Shown here piece after piece: positions 1-9,690 of a DNA stretch of 64,000 bases. This stretch comes from an uncultured Planococcus sp. (GTDB lineage Bacteria > Bacillota > Bacilli > Bacillales_A > Planococcaceae). Location of the stretch: NCBI GenBank assembly GCA_947502505.1, contig CANNAE010000006.1, positions 186,001-250,000 of the forward strand, written 5' to 3'. The notes beneath the pieces are model-generated. The model saw nothing but the letters and a program-made list of their open reading frames with translations. It was not told where the DNA came from and made no database searches. Each line of letters opens with the position of its first letter. Position 1 is the stretch's first letter. The position numbers and the translations under genes were made by a program.

Positions 1-175
1 GACTTTTAGGACAGCTCTCTTTCTTTATTAAATATGCAATTCCAGTGGACTTGGCCGGAACAATGCGCGTCGAACTGGATGCTAAAACTTCCAATCCGCC
101 GCTTCAAGTACAGTAATAGCCAGCCCACAGCTTTTAAAAACGAGAGGGCGAAGATAATCTCATCTGCTCGCTTGT

Positions 176-655
176 TTATCGTAGCGGGCCAAGATCTCTG
201 CCCATCAAATCGGCTGAGACCGGCTCGCGCTTCAATTCCCGCGACCAGACCGATAATTGGCCTATGTGGTGGATTTCATGTGCGATAATATGGCGCATCA
301 CTTCACCCCACCGGTCCCTATATTCGCTACCGTCTTTATCGGCAGAAACGAGCACACGGTCTTCCATGCTGCTGTCCCAATTGGCGACAAACTCCTCGAC
401 TTCCGCCTTGAACCGCGCATCCAGTTCGCGTATTTTCTCAAGGCTATTATAGTCAGCGAAAGTTCCTTTGAAATCCGCTTTTCCTTGCAATACCCGAATC
501 CAGCTCCACTCCACATCGAGGATATGGAACAGCGTCTCGAGAATACCGCCGATGCCGCCTGTGCGTTTCTTGAGCAACTCTTCTTCGCTGACCTCTTCGC
601 ACCATTGATACCATTCTTCTCTGACTAGCCAATTATAGTGAAATAATGTTTTCAT
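176..655 (-). CDS. DinB-family putative metal-dependent protein
   Basis: A 159-residue protein of the DinB/YfiT four-helix bundle superfamily, whose members bind a divalent metal through three histidines. Candidate ligands are H44 (in TLFHILDVEW) and H126/H130 in the AHEIHHIGQ motif, which is the most typical DinB signature. The substrate is unknown; some relatives act on bacillithiol or other thiols, but that cannot be read from this sequence. The ATG at 655 has a clear GGAGG site nine to ten bases upstream. It starts 27 bases after the rhodanese gene on the same strand, so it is probably the last gene of a dynA-rhodanese-dinB transcript. The family call is firm; the function is open. Confidence 0.85.
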   Translation of the reverse strand: MKTLFHYNWLVREEWYQWCEEVSEEELLKKRTGGIGGILETLFHILDVEWSWIRVLQGKADFKGTFADYNSLEKIRELDARFKAEVEEFVANWDSSMEDRVLVSADKDGSEYRDRWGEVMRHIIAHEIHHIGQLSVWSRELKREPVSADLMGRDLGPLR

Positions 656-682
656 GGGCGGCCTCCGATTGCGGCTGATTGC

Positions 683-1615
683 TTATTTTTTATCTTCTAA
701 CAACGATTTCTCGTATTCGAATTTCTTCATCAGCATCTCGCCGGTATAGCCTTCTTCAATCAATTTCGCCAACACTGCTTTCGTCTGGTCATCAGCCGCT
801 TCCGGATGTTCGTCGCGGTCAAACTCCACGACGCTGTCCTCATCGGAAATCCAGTCGGAATAGCTGCCGACATACAACTTCAAGCCTTCATACTGTTTTT
901 CCGCAAGCATGGCGTATAATGCCGCCGCCGTGACGCCGCTGCCGCAATAGACGACAGCCGGTTCTTTTGGCTGGAGCAAGCTGCCGAACTCTTCATCGGT
1001 GCGGAATGCTCCATTCGACACTAATTGCGACCAATCGTAATTGCGCGCACCTGGTATTCTGCCGGCGACCGCATCGATCGGTTCATTTGTTCCCGCATAG
1101 CGTTCAGCTGAACGGGCATCGAGCAAAACGCCCAATTCTTTACCGTCGACGATTTGCTGTACGTCGCTGCGTGTCGCAAGCAACTGATCGTTAAATTCCG
1201 GCACCACCGATGAAGCCGTATAGGAAGGGGCTTCAGCCGAAGTGGCAATGCCCTGCTGTTTCAATTCCTCAAAACCGACACGGCTAATAGAGACGCGTTC
1301 AAAGCCTGCATAAGTAAGCAGCCACCAAGCCCGCGCAGCATAAGGAGATCCCCCTTGGTCATAGACGACGATGGAATCGGCCAATTCCAAGCCAGCCGCT
1401 TGGAACAACTGCGTGAGCTGCTCCTTGCTTGGCATCGGATGGCGGCCTTTTCCAGACGCCATATCGGATAAATCGTTCTCCAGATCCCAATGGACCGCAC
1501 CTTCCACATGTTCCGCCGCAAAAATTTCTTTGCCCCAGCCGGAATCCTTCAAGTCAAAACGCGCATCGATCCAACGAATATTTTCTGTATCTATCGTTTC
1601 AATAAAAACAGTCAT
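683..1615 (-). CDS. Tandem rhodanese-domain sulfurtransferase
   Basis: A 310-residue protein with two rhodanese domains. The N-terminal domain (about residues 5-125) has YDQGGS where the catalytic loop would be and lacks the cysteine, so it is the inactive half. The C-terminal domain (about 145-270) carries the active loop YCGSGVTA with C224, as in thiosulfate or 3-mercaptopyruvate sulfurtransferases, which move sulfur from a donor to cyanide or thiols. A further 40-50 acidic residues follow the second domain. The start ATG lies one base after the dynA stop (TAACATG), and its ribosome site is inside the dynA end, which implies translational coupling. Substrate preference (thiosulfate or mercaptopyruvate) cannot be decided here. 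Confidence 0.9.
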   Translation of the reverse strand: MTVFIETIDTENIRWIDARFDLKDSGWGKEIFAAEHVEGAVHWDLENDLSDMASGKGRHPMPSKEQLTQLFQAAGLELADSIVVYDQGGSPYAARAWWLLTYAGFERVSISRVGFEELKQQGIATSAEAPSYTASSVVPEFNDQLLATRSDVQQIVDGKELGVLLDARSAERYAGTNEPIDAVAGRIPGARNYDWSQLVSNGAFRTDEEFGSLLQPKEPAVVYCGSGVTAAALYAMLAEKQYEGLKLYVGSYSDWISDEDSVVEFDRDEHPEAADDQTKAVLAKLIEEGYTGEMLMKKFEYEKSLLEDKK

Positions 1616-1616
1616 G

Positions 1617-4600
1617 TTATCCCCTGCCTTCCATTAATTTTTCGTGCAATTGTTTCCATTGTGCCAAAATCTCGCTTTGCTGCAGCAAGCTACGCTCGGA
1701 TTCGATCTGCTCGATCGCCTGGCGCAAGAGATGCTGGCGCAGCCCTTCCGCTTCCTGTTCGATCCAGAACTCGGCCCATTCGGTTAATTCGGCTTTTTCC
1801 TGCTCCAAATAACGGCCGGCGTCCGGTTCCATCATTCCTTGCAAGGCGTCACGCATCGCTTCTTTTTCGTTTTTCTCGAAAAAGCTCTTATTGTTTTTGT
1901 AATACGATTTAGCCGTGGAGTAATCGGCCCCTTCAAACGGCTGGCCCGCTTCAAGGAGCTGTGCTTCTTTCACTTCATATGGAAGGAACGAAAACTCCGA
2001 ATTCCAATCCTTCAGCTTGGCAGCATCGTCTTTAAAGCGTTCCGTCAATTTCTTCTCGACAAATCGCGCAAGGCGCAGATTGGTCACTCTCATCTCCTGT
2101 TGGAAATCGAATGCCGTCATTTCGCGCAAATCGCGCAAGGCCGTATCGAGCGCTTGCTTCGATGATTCCCTTGAGAACAAGGAAGGGTTAAACGCTTCCT
2201 TGAAAAAATCATTGAAACGGTAGAACACGCGCTGCTTCACGTAATACAATAATTCGCCGAGCTCTTGGCTCGCTTCTTGCTCCAGTACCGGCGCCATCGT
2301 TTCGCTATAGCGTTTGCGGACTTTTTGTTCCACTTGCTTCAATTCTTCCAGCCGTTCGTCTTTGCGTTCCAAGTTCTTTTCGGTCGACTGGATCAAATTG
2401 CGGAAACGGTCCACCGTTTTCTGTTCTTCTTCAGACAGCGACTGAACCGCCATCCCTTTCAACTCTTCTTTCAGGAAATGCTGGAAGTCTTCTTCGAACT
2501 CCGGCATGCCGGAAACCGCTCGATCTTTCAAAGCTTGCAGGCTCGAAACGCCGAACAGGCGCGGGAAACGGATCCCGAAGCGCTGCAATTCATTGCCGAC
2601 ATAATCGATGACTGCCTGCTTCTCTTCTTCGCTATTCGCCAAATCGATGGCATTGACAACGAAAAACATCTTGTCCATTTCAAAGGCATCTTTTACGCGG
2701 CCGAGCTGGATGAGGAACTCCCGGTCTGCGCGGGCAAAGGCATGGTTATAATACGTGATGAACAAAACGGCATCAGCATTGCGGATGTATTCGAAAGCGA
2801 CATTCGTATGGCGCGCATTGATCGAATCCGCACCCGGTGTATCCACTAAAGTCACGCCGTTTCTCGTCAATTCACAATCGTAATAAAAATCGATTTCCTC
2901 CACAAAACAACTGCGCTCTTCTTTGGCGACATACAGGCTGAACTCTTCGCGGTTGACGCGCAAGGTTTCACCGAGATGCCCTGAGAAGGATTCATAGCCG
3001 CCCTTGAATGCGAGCAGGAACGATTTATGGATTTGCTGCTCGGTCGTTGCCTCATCCGGCAAGGTATTCGTTTTGGCATATGCGTCTTCCAAGGTGCCTA
3101 CATTCATGCCGAAGACGGCAAATGAATTTTTGACATCTTCCGTCATGGCCGCAACGGTCTTCAAGCGCACATCGGCCGTTTCATGCGGATGGTCCTCAGT
3201 TACCGGGCGGATGCGGTTGATCGTCGCAGTCGTCGGATTCGGGGACACTGGAAGCACCGTCTCGCCCATCAGCGCGTTTGAAAACGAGGATTTCCCTGCA
3301 CTGAAGGCCCCGAACAAAGCGATGGTGAATTCCTGGCCTTCCAAACGCTTCGCTTTGCGCTTCAAATACGCTACCGTTTCCGCGAATCCACGGACCGGCT
3401 CTAAAATATCGGCAGTATTGCTGACACGTGCCAGTACTTCCTGCTCATCAAACGAAGCCAATTCCGTTTTCTGCGGGCTCTCTTCGCCGTCCCATTGCTG
3501 TTGTTCTGCCGCCACGAGCATCGACGGCGTAAATTCCACCATATCATCAGCGGATTGATGAAATTCATCCTGCCAATCGGCCACTTGTTGTTCCGCCGCA
3601 TCCATTTGCTTTGGCAAGATGGCGGTGAAGGATTTTTTGACTTTGTCGATCGCCTCGTCCATTTCTTCAAGCGTGCGGATTGCGTGGACTTTTTGTTCGA
3701 GCGATTCGGATTTCATGTCGATTTCCACACCCGCATCATCCGGCAGCCCTTCAAAGCTTTGCTGTTGGCGGGCTTTCCATGGATCGGTTTCCTGGATGAG
3801 CCAGCGCTGCACTTGGGCACTCAAGCTCTTGCTGACATTGAGCACCGTATCCGCCGTCATCGTGGCCGTTTCGGGAACATTCTCTTCAACAACCGAGAAC
3901 GGCAAGTCGAATTTCATTTTGTCGATTTCAAGCGACTCGGTGTCCGTCAAAAGGCCGGCTTCTCTCAGGGAAGTCTTCATCAATTTCTTTAAATGGCCCG
4001 ACATTTGGGAATCGATCGTTTTTGACAGCTTGTCCTGCAAGTCCTGTTTACGGTTCTCCCGCTCTTCTTCGGTTTTTTTGCCGCTGAACAGCAAGCCTAC
4101 TTTGAATCCTGGTTGACGCGCTTCGATATAAGGGCTCAGCGCATCCCGCACTTCATAGGGCATAATATTGGCGTTCTCAAGCAACTCTTTGCGCTTTTTC
4201 TCGAAATTCGCTCGCCAATTGTCATAATCCTGGACAGAACTGCGGCGCTTGATCAGTTCGTGCTCTTTTTTCAGGTCTTCACGCGCTGCCCATTCATCTT
4301 CCGACAACACATTCGAGAACGCTTCCAGCCGCTCCGCTTTTTCATCTTCCAAAAAGCCGATATGTTCATCTTTCAATTGGCGCATGGCAGAAGCGGTGGC
4401 TTCGCCGAGATGCCCTTGCCAATTGTCCATGACTGATGAGACGAGCTGTTTGACTTGAGGGAATTCATTGCCCGGGAAGTCGTGGACTTTTAAGGAAGTG
4501 AAAAAGATGCCTTTCGGTTCGACGCCCCAAGCCGCAAAACTATCCGCAACCGATTGCTCGAATTCCTCAAAACTCATTTCGCTTTCCTGGTGCTTGTCGA

Positions 4601-5198
4601 TTTGGTTGACGATCAAATAGAGATCCGTATATTTTTGGAGCTCCCGCGTGAAATTGAAATTCAACTCGGATTGCACATGATTGTAATCCATCACATAGAA
4701 CACCATATCCGCTACGTGCAAGGCGGATTCTGTCGACATTCGATGGGCATCGTCCGTTGAATCGACGCCTGGCGTATCCATGACCGTGATGCCTTCAGGC
4801 AATACCGATGCCGAATGCCCAATGTCGATTTGTGTGACGTCGCCACTCTTGCAGAAATCCTTGACTGCCTGGAAATCGTAATTCTCCGGGAAATACACTG
4901 GGCGGTCTTCTCTCCGGTTGACGACGGCGTAATCCGTTTCTGCCTTATGGACATTGACGATGTTCGCGCTTGTCGGAATCGGGCTCGATGGCAACAAGGT
5001 TTCTCCAGTCAATGCGTTGATCATCGACGATTTTCCGGAGGAGAAATGGCCGGCAAAGCCGATGATGAATTGGTCTTTCAAGATTTTGCGCGCGAATAAT
5101 TCCGCTTTTTCTTTGCGTTCCGTGTCTTCATTGTCCTTGAAAATTCGGTAAAGATGCGCTGTTTCGATTAATTCCTGTCTATGGTCTGTCGCTGTCAT
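1617..5198 (-). CDS. dynA: Double-headed dynamin-like GTPase DynA
   Basis: A bacterial dynamin with two fused GTPase modules, 1193 residues from the chosen start; I recall the same length for B. subtilis DynA (YpbR). The first P-loop is GHFSSGKS (residues 50-57), followed by a DTPGVDS G3 motif. The second is GAFSAGKSS with its lysine near residue 636, followed by DTPGADS. Each head is trailed by long charged helical regions with hydrophobic stretches, as expected for the paddle and stalk. In B. subtilis the protein tethers and fuses membranes and helps cells survive membrane stress and phage. The frame is open upstream, but the ATG at 5198 has AAGGAG seven bases before it and clears the neighbouring SDR gene. 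The rhodanese and DinB genes follow directly. Confidence 0.95.
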   Translation of the reverse strand: MTATDHRQELIETAHLYRIFKDNEDTERKEKAELFARKILKDQFIIGFAGHFSSGKSSMINALTGETLLPSSPIPTSANIVNVHKAETDYAVVNRREDRPVYFPENYDFQAVKDFCKSGDVTQIDIGHSASVLPEGITVMDTPGVDSTDDAHRMSTESALHVADMVFYVMDYNHVQSELNFNFTRELQKYTDLYLIVNQIDKHQESEMSFEEFEQSVADSFAAWGVEPKGIFFTSLKVHDFPGNEFPQVKQLVSSVMDNWQGHLGEATASAMRQLKDEHIGFLEDEKAERLEAFSNVLSEDEWAAREDLKKEHELIKRRSSVQDYDNWRANFEKKRKELLENANIMPYEVRDALSPYIEARQPGFKVGLLFSGKKTEEERENRKQDLQDKLSKTIDSQMSGHLKKLMKTSLREAGLLTDTESLEIDKMKFDLPFSVVEENVPETATMTADTVLNVSKSLSAQVQRWLIQETDPWKARQQQSFEGLPDDAGVEIDMKSESLEQKVHAIRTLEEMDEAIDKVKKSFTAILPKQMDAAEQQVADWQDEFHQSADDMVEFTPSMLVAAEQQQWDGEESPQKTELASFDEQEVLARVSNTADILEPVRGFAETVAYLKRKAKRLEGQEFTIALFGAFSAGKSSFSNALMGETVLPVSPNPTTATINRIRPVTEDHPHETADVRLKTVAAMTEDVKNSFAVFGMNVGTLEDAYAKTNTLPDEATTEQQIHKSFLLAFKGGYESFSGHLGETLRVNREEFSLYVAKEERSCFVEEIDFYYDCELTRNGVTLVDTPGADSINARHTNVAFEYIRNADAVLFITYYNHAFARADREFLIQLGRVKDAFEMDKMFFVVNAIDLANSEEEKQAVIDYVGNELQRFGIRFPRLFGVSSLQALKDRAVSGMPEFEEDFQHFLKEELKGMAVQSLSEEEQKTVDRFRNLIQSTEKNLERKDERLEELKQVEQKVRKRYSETMAPVLEQEASQELGELLYYVKQRVFYRFNDFFKEAFNPSLFSRESSKQALDTALRDLREMTAFDFQQEMRVTNLRLARFVEKKLTERFKDDAAKLKDWNSEFSFLPYEVKEAQLLEAGQPFEGADYSTAKSYYKNNKSFFEKNEKEAMRDALQGMMEPDAGRYLEQEKAELTEWAEFWIEQEAEGLRQHLLRQAIEQIESERSLLQQSEILAQWKQLHEKLMEGRG

Positions 5199-5229
5199 AT
5201 GTATATCTCCTTCACCGTTACTTCTATTC

Positions 5230-5235
5230 ATCATA
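5230..5235 (-). promoter_or_regulatory. Extended -10 promoter candidate for dynA
   Basis: The minus strand reads TGATATGAT here (TG, one base, TATGAT), an extended -10 element, just after the SDR terminator and about 30 bases before the dynA start. No good -35 box is visible. The call rests on position and the extended -10 only. Confidence 0.4.
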
Positions 5236-5251
5236 TCATTTTTTCCGGCAG

Positions 5252-5286
5252 AACGAAAAACATCCTTCCATTGCTGGAAGGATGTT
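5252..5286 (-). terminator. Rho-independent terminator after SDR gene
   Basis: An eleven-base perfect stem (AACATCCTTCC with GGAAGGATGTT) around a six-base loop is followed on the minus strand by TTTCG. It sits directly after the SDR stop codon and separates that gene from dynA. Confidence 0.8.
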
Positions 5287-5289
5287 TTT

Positions 5290-6048
5290 TCAGGAAAATC
5301 CGTGTATCGACATGCCGCCGTCGATGAACAAAGTCTGCCCGGTAATATAGCCCGCTGCATCCGATGCCAAGAACACGACAGGCGAAGCCACTTCCGACAA
5401 TTCGCCGACACGCTTAAGCGGCGTCACCGCTAAGATAGAATCCAAATACTCCGGATCTGAAAGCACCTTTTCAGTCAACGGGGTACGGAAATACCAAGGG
5501 CCGATCGCATTGACGCGGATGCCACGTTCGCCCCACTCCATCGCCATCACTTTAGTCATTTGAATAATCGCAGCTTTTGAGGCTGCATAAACTACGCCGG
5601 TTTTCAAGGCGCGCTCACCGCCGACTGAGCTGACGTTGATGATTGAAGCCCCTTTATTCATATGCTTGGCAGCTTCCTGGGAAAACATGAATACACTTTG
5701 TGAATTGGTATCCATGATCTTATGCCATTCACTATCCGTCGCATCGTCTAATTTTGAGCGGATATTCATTCCGGCGTTATTGACTAGAATATCGACACTG
5801 CCGAATCGTTCTGCCGCTTGTTCGACTGCTGAACGGATATCGCTGCGGTCGGTCACATCCGCCACTGCATAGGATGTACGCTCGCCATCCATTTCCTGCA
5901 TGACGTTTTCCAGGTCACTCTTTGTTCGCGCAACGAGCAGTACGTTCGCTCCTGCTTCACCAAGCGCAATTGCTATGGCACGCCCGATGCCTTTTCCGGC
6001 GCCAGTGACGATGGCGGTTTTGCCTTCCAATCGAAAAGATGCCAACAC
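5290..6048 (-). CDS. SDR-family NAD(P)-dependent oxidoreductase
   Basis: A classical short-chain dehydrogenase of about 252 residues. It has the cofactor motif TGAGKGIG near the N-terminus, NNAG in the core, an active-site serine in NVSSVGG, and the YAASK catalytic Tyr-Lys pair, ending with the usual FIDGGMS-type tail. Such enzymes reduce or oxidise carbonyl/hydroxyl groups; the sequence resembles gluconate 5-dehydrogenase and FabG-like members, but the substrate is not decidable. A GTG at 6048 is preferred over the TTG at 6054, because AAAGGGGG lies eight bases before the GTG and only about two before the TTG. It has its own terminator and is not in an obvious operon. I do not recall it in the corresponding B. 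subtilis order. Confidence 0.88.
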   Translation of the reverse strand: MLASFRLEGKTAIVTGAGKGIGRAIAIALGEAGANVLLVARTKSDLENVMQEMDGERTSYAVADVTDRSDIRSAVEQAAERFGSVDILVNNAGMNIRSKLDDATDSEWHKIMDTNSQSVFMFSQEAAKHMNKGASIINVSSVGGERALKTGVVYAASKAAIIQMTKVMAMEWGERGIRVNAIGPWYFRTPLTEKVLSDPEYLDSILAVTPLKRVGELSEVASPVVFLASDAAGYITGQTLFIDGGMSIHGFS

Positions 6049-6111
6049 AGGCAAATCCCCCTTTTAGTCATTTGTTAGTCATTCATTCGATGCCATTTGT
6101 TTTGTTCCCCA

Positions 6112-7605
6112 TTACTTGAGCTGATAAATCTTGGTATATTTCGCTTCCAGGTATTCAGCTAAGTGATTTCCATTCAAGCCTTCTCCTGTTGCTTCTTCCA
6201 ATAGCTCAAGCGGCTTTTTCACTGCCCCGTGCTGGTGGACTTTGTCGGTCAGCCATTGCGTGACCGGCCCAATCTCCCCGTTTGCCAAGAGCTCGTCAAA
6301 ATTCGGGATATCCTGTTGCATGGCGTTTTTGAATTGTGCTGCATACAATAATCCCAATGCATAGGAAGGGAAATAGCCGAAGCTGCCGCCTGCCCAGTGG
6401 ACATCCTGAAGCACGCCTTCCCCGTCATGTTCTGGGCGGATGCCCAGGTATTCTTCGTATTTATCATTCCATAAGGCTGGAAGGTCCTTTACTTCGTACT
6501 CGCCATCGAACAGCCCTTTCTCCAATTCATAGCGAATCATGATATGGAGTGCATAGGTCAATTCATCCGCTTCGATACGGATCAAGGAAGGCTTGGATTC
6601 ATTGATCGCCGCGAGAAATTCATCCATCGGAATTTTTTTGAATGAGTCTGGTGCATACGTCAAAAACTTCTCGTAATTGTGGCGCCAAAATGATTCGTTG
6701 CGCCCGACAAAGTTCTCAAAGAACAACGATTGCGATTCATGGATGCCCATCGAGGAACCTCCGTCGACCGGCAAGCCGCTCAACTCGCTGCTGATGTTTT
6801 GTTCATACAGTGCATGGCCAGCCTCATGGATCGTGCCAAAGACGGCCGTGCGGAAATCCTGTTCATCGTACTTGGTCGTCACCCGGACATCGCCGCGATT
6901 CACCGCAATCATGAACGGATGGACTGTTTCATCCAAACGCCCTGCATCAAAGTCATAGCCCAATTGTTTCAATACATCCAAACTGAAATCCTGTTGGGCT
7001 TGTTTCGGGAAATGCCCATACAAAAATTCCGTATCCGGTTGATTTTCCGCTTCCTGGATTTGTTTGACGAGCGGCACGATGCGGTCTCTCAACTGCCCGA
7101 ACACTTTATCCAGCTGTTCGGTCGTGACGCCAGGTTCATATTGGTCGAGAAGCGTATTATAGACGCTGCCATTTTTCATGCCCCAATAACCGACAAAGCG
7201 GCGCGTAGTTTCCACGAGTTGTTCGAGATATGGCTGGAACAAGGCGAAATCCGCCTGCTCTTTCGCCTGTTCCCAGACGGATTCCGCTTTGCTCGTCAAG
7301 ACGACGAACTCACGGTATTCTTCCGGCGGAATCTTGGCGTTCAATTGGTATTCACGGTCTGCCTCTTCTACCGAACGCTGCATCGCAGTCGATAAGCCGT
7401 CTTGCTGTTTGAGCCCGGCGATCAGCTTGCCATAGCCTTCGGACGTCGACAGCGCGAATAGTTCTGAAGATAAGGTCCCGATCGTTTCGGCACGCAAATC
7501 TTGGCCTTTTTTTGGCGCACCGGTCCGCATGTCCCAATACAGCAAGGAAATCGCTTCGTTATAACTTGTCATTTTCTGGTGTAGTTCCCTGAATTGTTGT
7601 TCCAT
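6112..7605 (-). CDS. ypwA: M32 family metallocarboxypeptidase (YpwA)
   Basis: A carboxypeptidase Taq (M32) zinc peptidase, which trims single residues from peptide C-termini in the cytosol. The protein is 497 residues from the ATG at 7605, close to B. subtilis YpwA. The zinc motif is HEAGHALYEQN, with downstream GIHESQS and GYFPSYALG segments typical of the family. AAGGAGG is present, but it is 12 bases from this ATG. A GTG six bases further upstream (7611) is better spaced and would add two residues, so the start is uncertain by that much. An upstream extension of the frame has no family similarity and is discarded. Confidence 0.93.
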   Translation of the reverse strand: MEQQFRELHQKMTSYNEAISLLYWDMRTGAPKKGQDLRAETIGTLSSELFALSTSEGYGKLIAGLKQQDGLSTAMQRSVEEADREYQLNAKIPPEEYREFVVLTSKAESVWEQAKEQADFALFQPYLEQLVETTRRFVGYWGMKNGSVYNTLLDQYEPGVTTEQLDKVFGQLRDRIVPLVKQIQEAENQPDTEFLYGHFPKQAQQDFSLDVLKQLGYDFDAGRLDETVHPFMIAVNRGDVRVTTKYDEQDFRTAVFGTIHEAGHALYEQNISSELSGLPVDGGSSMGIHESQSLFFENFVGRNESFWRHNYEKFLTYAPDSFKKIPMDEFLAAINESKPSLIRIEADELTYALHIMIRYELEKGLFDGEYEVKDLPALWNDKYEEYLGIRPEHDGEGVLQDVHWAGGSFGYFPSYALGLLYAAQFKNAMQQDIPNFDELLANGEIGPVTQWLTDKVHQHGAVKKPLELLEEATGEGLNGNHLAEYLEAKYTKIYQLK

Positions 7606-7636
7606 TGACACAATATTCCTCCTTCTTTTCCGGTCT

Positions 7637-7642
7637 ATTGTA
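7637..7642 (-). promoter_or_regulatory. Extended -10 promoter candidate for ypwA
   Basis: The minus strand reads TGATACAAT, an extended -10 (TG, one base, TACAAT), about 30 bases before the ypwA start and after the terminator of the upstream helicase. The -35 region is weak. Confidence 0.4.
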
Positions 7643-7720
7643 TCATAAGGGAGCTTTTTTCCGCCGCATCGGCTATCTGAAATTCTATTTCTTTTCGCAT
7701 GGAGACCGAAAAAAGGCAAT

Positions 7721-7750
7721 AAAAAATCAGCGGGGGCACTCCCCCGCTGA
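7721..7750 (-). terminator. Terminator after ypvA
   Basis: A ten-base perfect stem (TCAGCGGGGG with CCCCCGCTGA) with a four-base loop is followed on the minus strand by TTTTTTATT. It lies just downstream of the ypvA stop. Confidence 0.92.
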
Positions 7751-7766
7751 TGACTAGCAATTATAG

Positions 7767-9674
7767 TTAACGATTTTTCGCCGCTACCGGCAAGACATTC
7801 TGCCACAGATGTTCAATGCGCAATTCTTCTTCAGTCAATAACAAATGGATCTCGCCATGGTCGGACGAAGAACGGATGAGCCGGCCGACGCCTTGCTGCA
7901 GGCGCAGCTGCATAAACGGCAAGTCGATTTCTTCAAGCGGGTGCTCGCTGAATTTGCGTTTGGCATCGAATACCGGATCGCTCGGCGGCATCGGCAAATC
8001 GACAATGATGACTTTGGTCAAGGCGTCTCCAGGCAAGTCCATTCCTTCCCATAGATGGTGGGAGCAAAGCACTTGGAACTTGCCTTCCTGGAAATCGCGC
8101 ACGACAGATGACAATTCACGGTCGCCTTCAAACTCCATCGCAATGGATGAATCTTGCGGCATAGTACGCTTGAAGGATTGCATCGCCGCTTTGGATTTGA
8201 ACAGCACCAAGGTTTGGCCGCCTTCCGCTGCCAATTCCATCACACGGGACGCTTTTTCTTCCTGAGCAACAGGATGCTTGAAGATCTCCATCACTTCTTC
8301 GTATTCAAACGGGGACGGCACCGAGAACGATTCGAAATTGTCGATCCCCAAAGTATCCGCCAAATAAGTGAAATCCTTGGCAACGGACAAAGTGGCGGAA
8401 GAAAAGACGATCGGCAATTTGCCGTCGAATAATTTCTCCTCGAGAATATCGGTTACGAGTCGCGGCATGATGACCAAAGTTTCGATTTCATCTTTTTCTT
8501 CTAGCCAGCTGATGGCGTCGCCATTTTCGACAAACAAGCCCATCGAGAAGTTGTACTGCTCGAAATACTCCTCGGCCAAGTTCAATTCGTATTCAGGAAT
8601 GCTGAACAATTCACCTTCAAAGACGAATTCCTCCAACAGGCTGTCGACCGTGCGGATTAATTCTGTCCCAATGCGTTTTAATAGCGGGTCTTCCTGAATC
8701 GCTTTGCGGTCTTCCTCGCTTGGGATCAAATTGCTGCGCAGCACACGGAAAAATTCGGTATGCAAATCGATGGTCCGTTCGATCAAGCCGAGCGTTTTTT
8801 CTCTTACGCCATCCACCATGACTTTTTCTGTTACGTCGTACAGCGAGCTTTCCTGTACTTCATAAGTGAGTGCGCGCTGTGCCGCAAATTCCAGTAAATG
8901 CCCTTCATCGAGCACGATTTGCGATACTTCCGGAAGCAATGGGGCTTGGCCTTCATGCTTGCGGTTTTCCTTCGTCCAGATATGCTCCATCAGGAAATCG
9001 TGTGAACAGATGACGAGGTCCGTCGCTTCCCGGTAATGGTTGCGGTGCAGCGTCTGCCCGCATTTATTGCGCATATCGCACGCATTACAGTTTTGGATCG
9101 GATGATAATTGACTTGCTGCCATTGATCATCGGTCAATTCCGGATAGCTGGAGCGTTCGCCATATGGATACATTTGCTGCATCGAATAGGTTTTGTTGAC
9201 GAATTCAGGAAGCGTGTCTTCGATATGGTCGAGGAAATCCGCTTCGCTGCGTTTTTTCGCTCCTTCGAACCGCTGCAGGCATAAATATTGGTCGCGTGAC
9301 TTGGCGAGGCGGACATCCAGGTTCAAATCGAATAATTCGTCCAAGCGGTCGATATCGCCGCCTTTTTTGACCAATTGCTCAATCAATGCCTCATCTGCAC
9401 AAGAAATGAGTGCAGGCTTTCCTGTATAGCGGGCATAGGCGATTGCGGGCAATAAATAGGCCATCGTCTTGCCTGTGCCGACTCCGGCTTCTGCAAACAG
9501 CACTTGTCTTTCTTTCAATGCTTTTTCCAATTGAAACGACATGAAAATCTGTTCATCACGGAGTTCATAGCCTTTTTCAGGCAAAATATCGTAGAAGATA
9601 TCCCCGATCCAGTCGTTCAATGAGTCAAAGAATGTTTTATCTTTAGATAACGGAAATGGCAATGCTTGTCTCAT
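7767..9674 (-). CDS. ypvA: XPD/DinG-type Fe-S DNA helicase (YpvA)
   Basis: A superfamily 2 helicase of 635 residues. The Walker A region is GVGTGKTMAYLLPA, the Walker B box is LDEGHLLE, and motif VI is GVGRLIRSS. Between motifs I and II it has a cysteine in YLCLQRF and then NCNACDMRNKC (C-x2-C-x5-C), giving the four cysteines that bind the 4Fe-4S cluster in XPD-like helicases. Such enzymes unwind DNA 5' to 3', often at repair or R-loop structures; the role of YpvA itself is not established to my knowledge. There is no exonuclease domain, unlike the second DinG-type helicase in this window at 24.8-27.6 kb. The start ATG has GAGGGG upstream. Confidence 0.9.
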   Translation of the reverse strand: MRQALPFPLSKDKTFFDSLNDWIGDIFYDILPEKGYELRDEQIFMSFQLEKALKERQVLFAEAGVGTGKTMAYLLPAIAYARYTGKPALISCADEALIEQLVKKGGDIDRLDELFDLNLDVRLAKSRDQYLCLQRFEGAKKRSEADFLDHIEDTLPEFVNKTYSMQQMYPYGERSSYPELTDDQWQQVNYHPIQNCNACDMRNKCGQTLHRNHYREATDLVICSHDFLMEHIWTKENRKHEGQAPLLPEVSQIVLDEGHLLEFAAQRALTYEVQESSLYDVTEKVMVDGVREKTLGLIERTIDLHTEFFRVLRSNLIPSEEDRKAIQEDPLLKRIGTELIRTVDSLLEEFVFEGELFSIPEYELNLAEEYFEQYNFSMGLFVENGDAISWLEEKDEIETLVIMPRLVTDILEEKLFDGKLPIVFSSATLSVAKDFTYLADTLGIDNFESFSVPSPFEYEEVMEIFKHPVAQEEKASRVMELAAEGGQTLVLFKSKAAMQSFKRTMPQDSSIAMEFEGDRELSSVVRDFQEGKFQVLCSHHLWEGMDLPGDALTKVIIVDLPMPPSDPVFDAKRKFSEHPLEEIDLPFMQLRLQQGVGRLIRSSSDHGEIHLLLTEEELRIEHLWQNVLPVAAKNR

Positions 9675-9690
9675 ATAAAACCCCTCACAG

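Noticed and set aside
34-288. Plus-strand 84-codon frame at the left edge
   Set aside because: It overlaps the well-supported DinB-family gene and has no ribosome site. The first 175 bases of the window hold no gene I can support.
2265-4458. Several open frames of 100-190 codons on the plus strand opposite dynA
   Set aside because: They are mirror frames of a long, codon-biased gene, have no ribosome sites or recognisable domains, and their sequences are rich in Phe/His/Arg typical of antisense translation.
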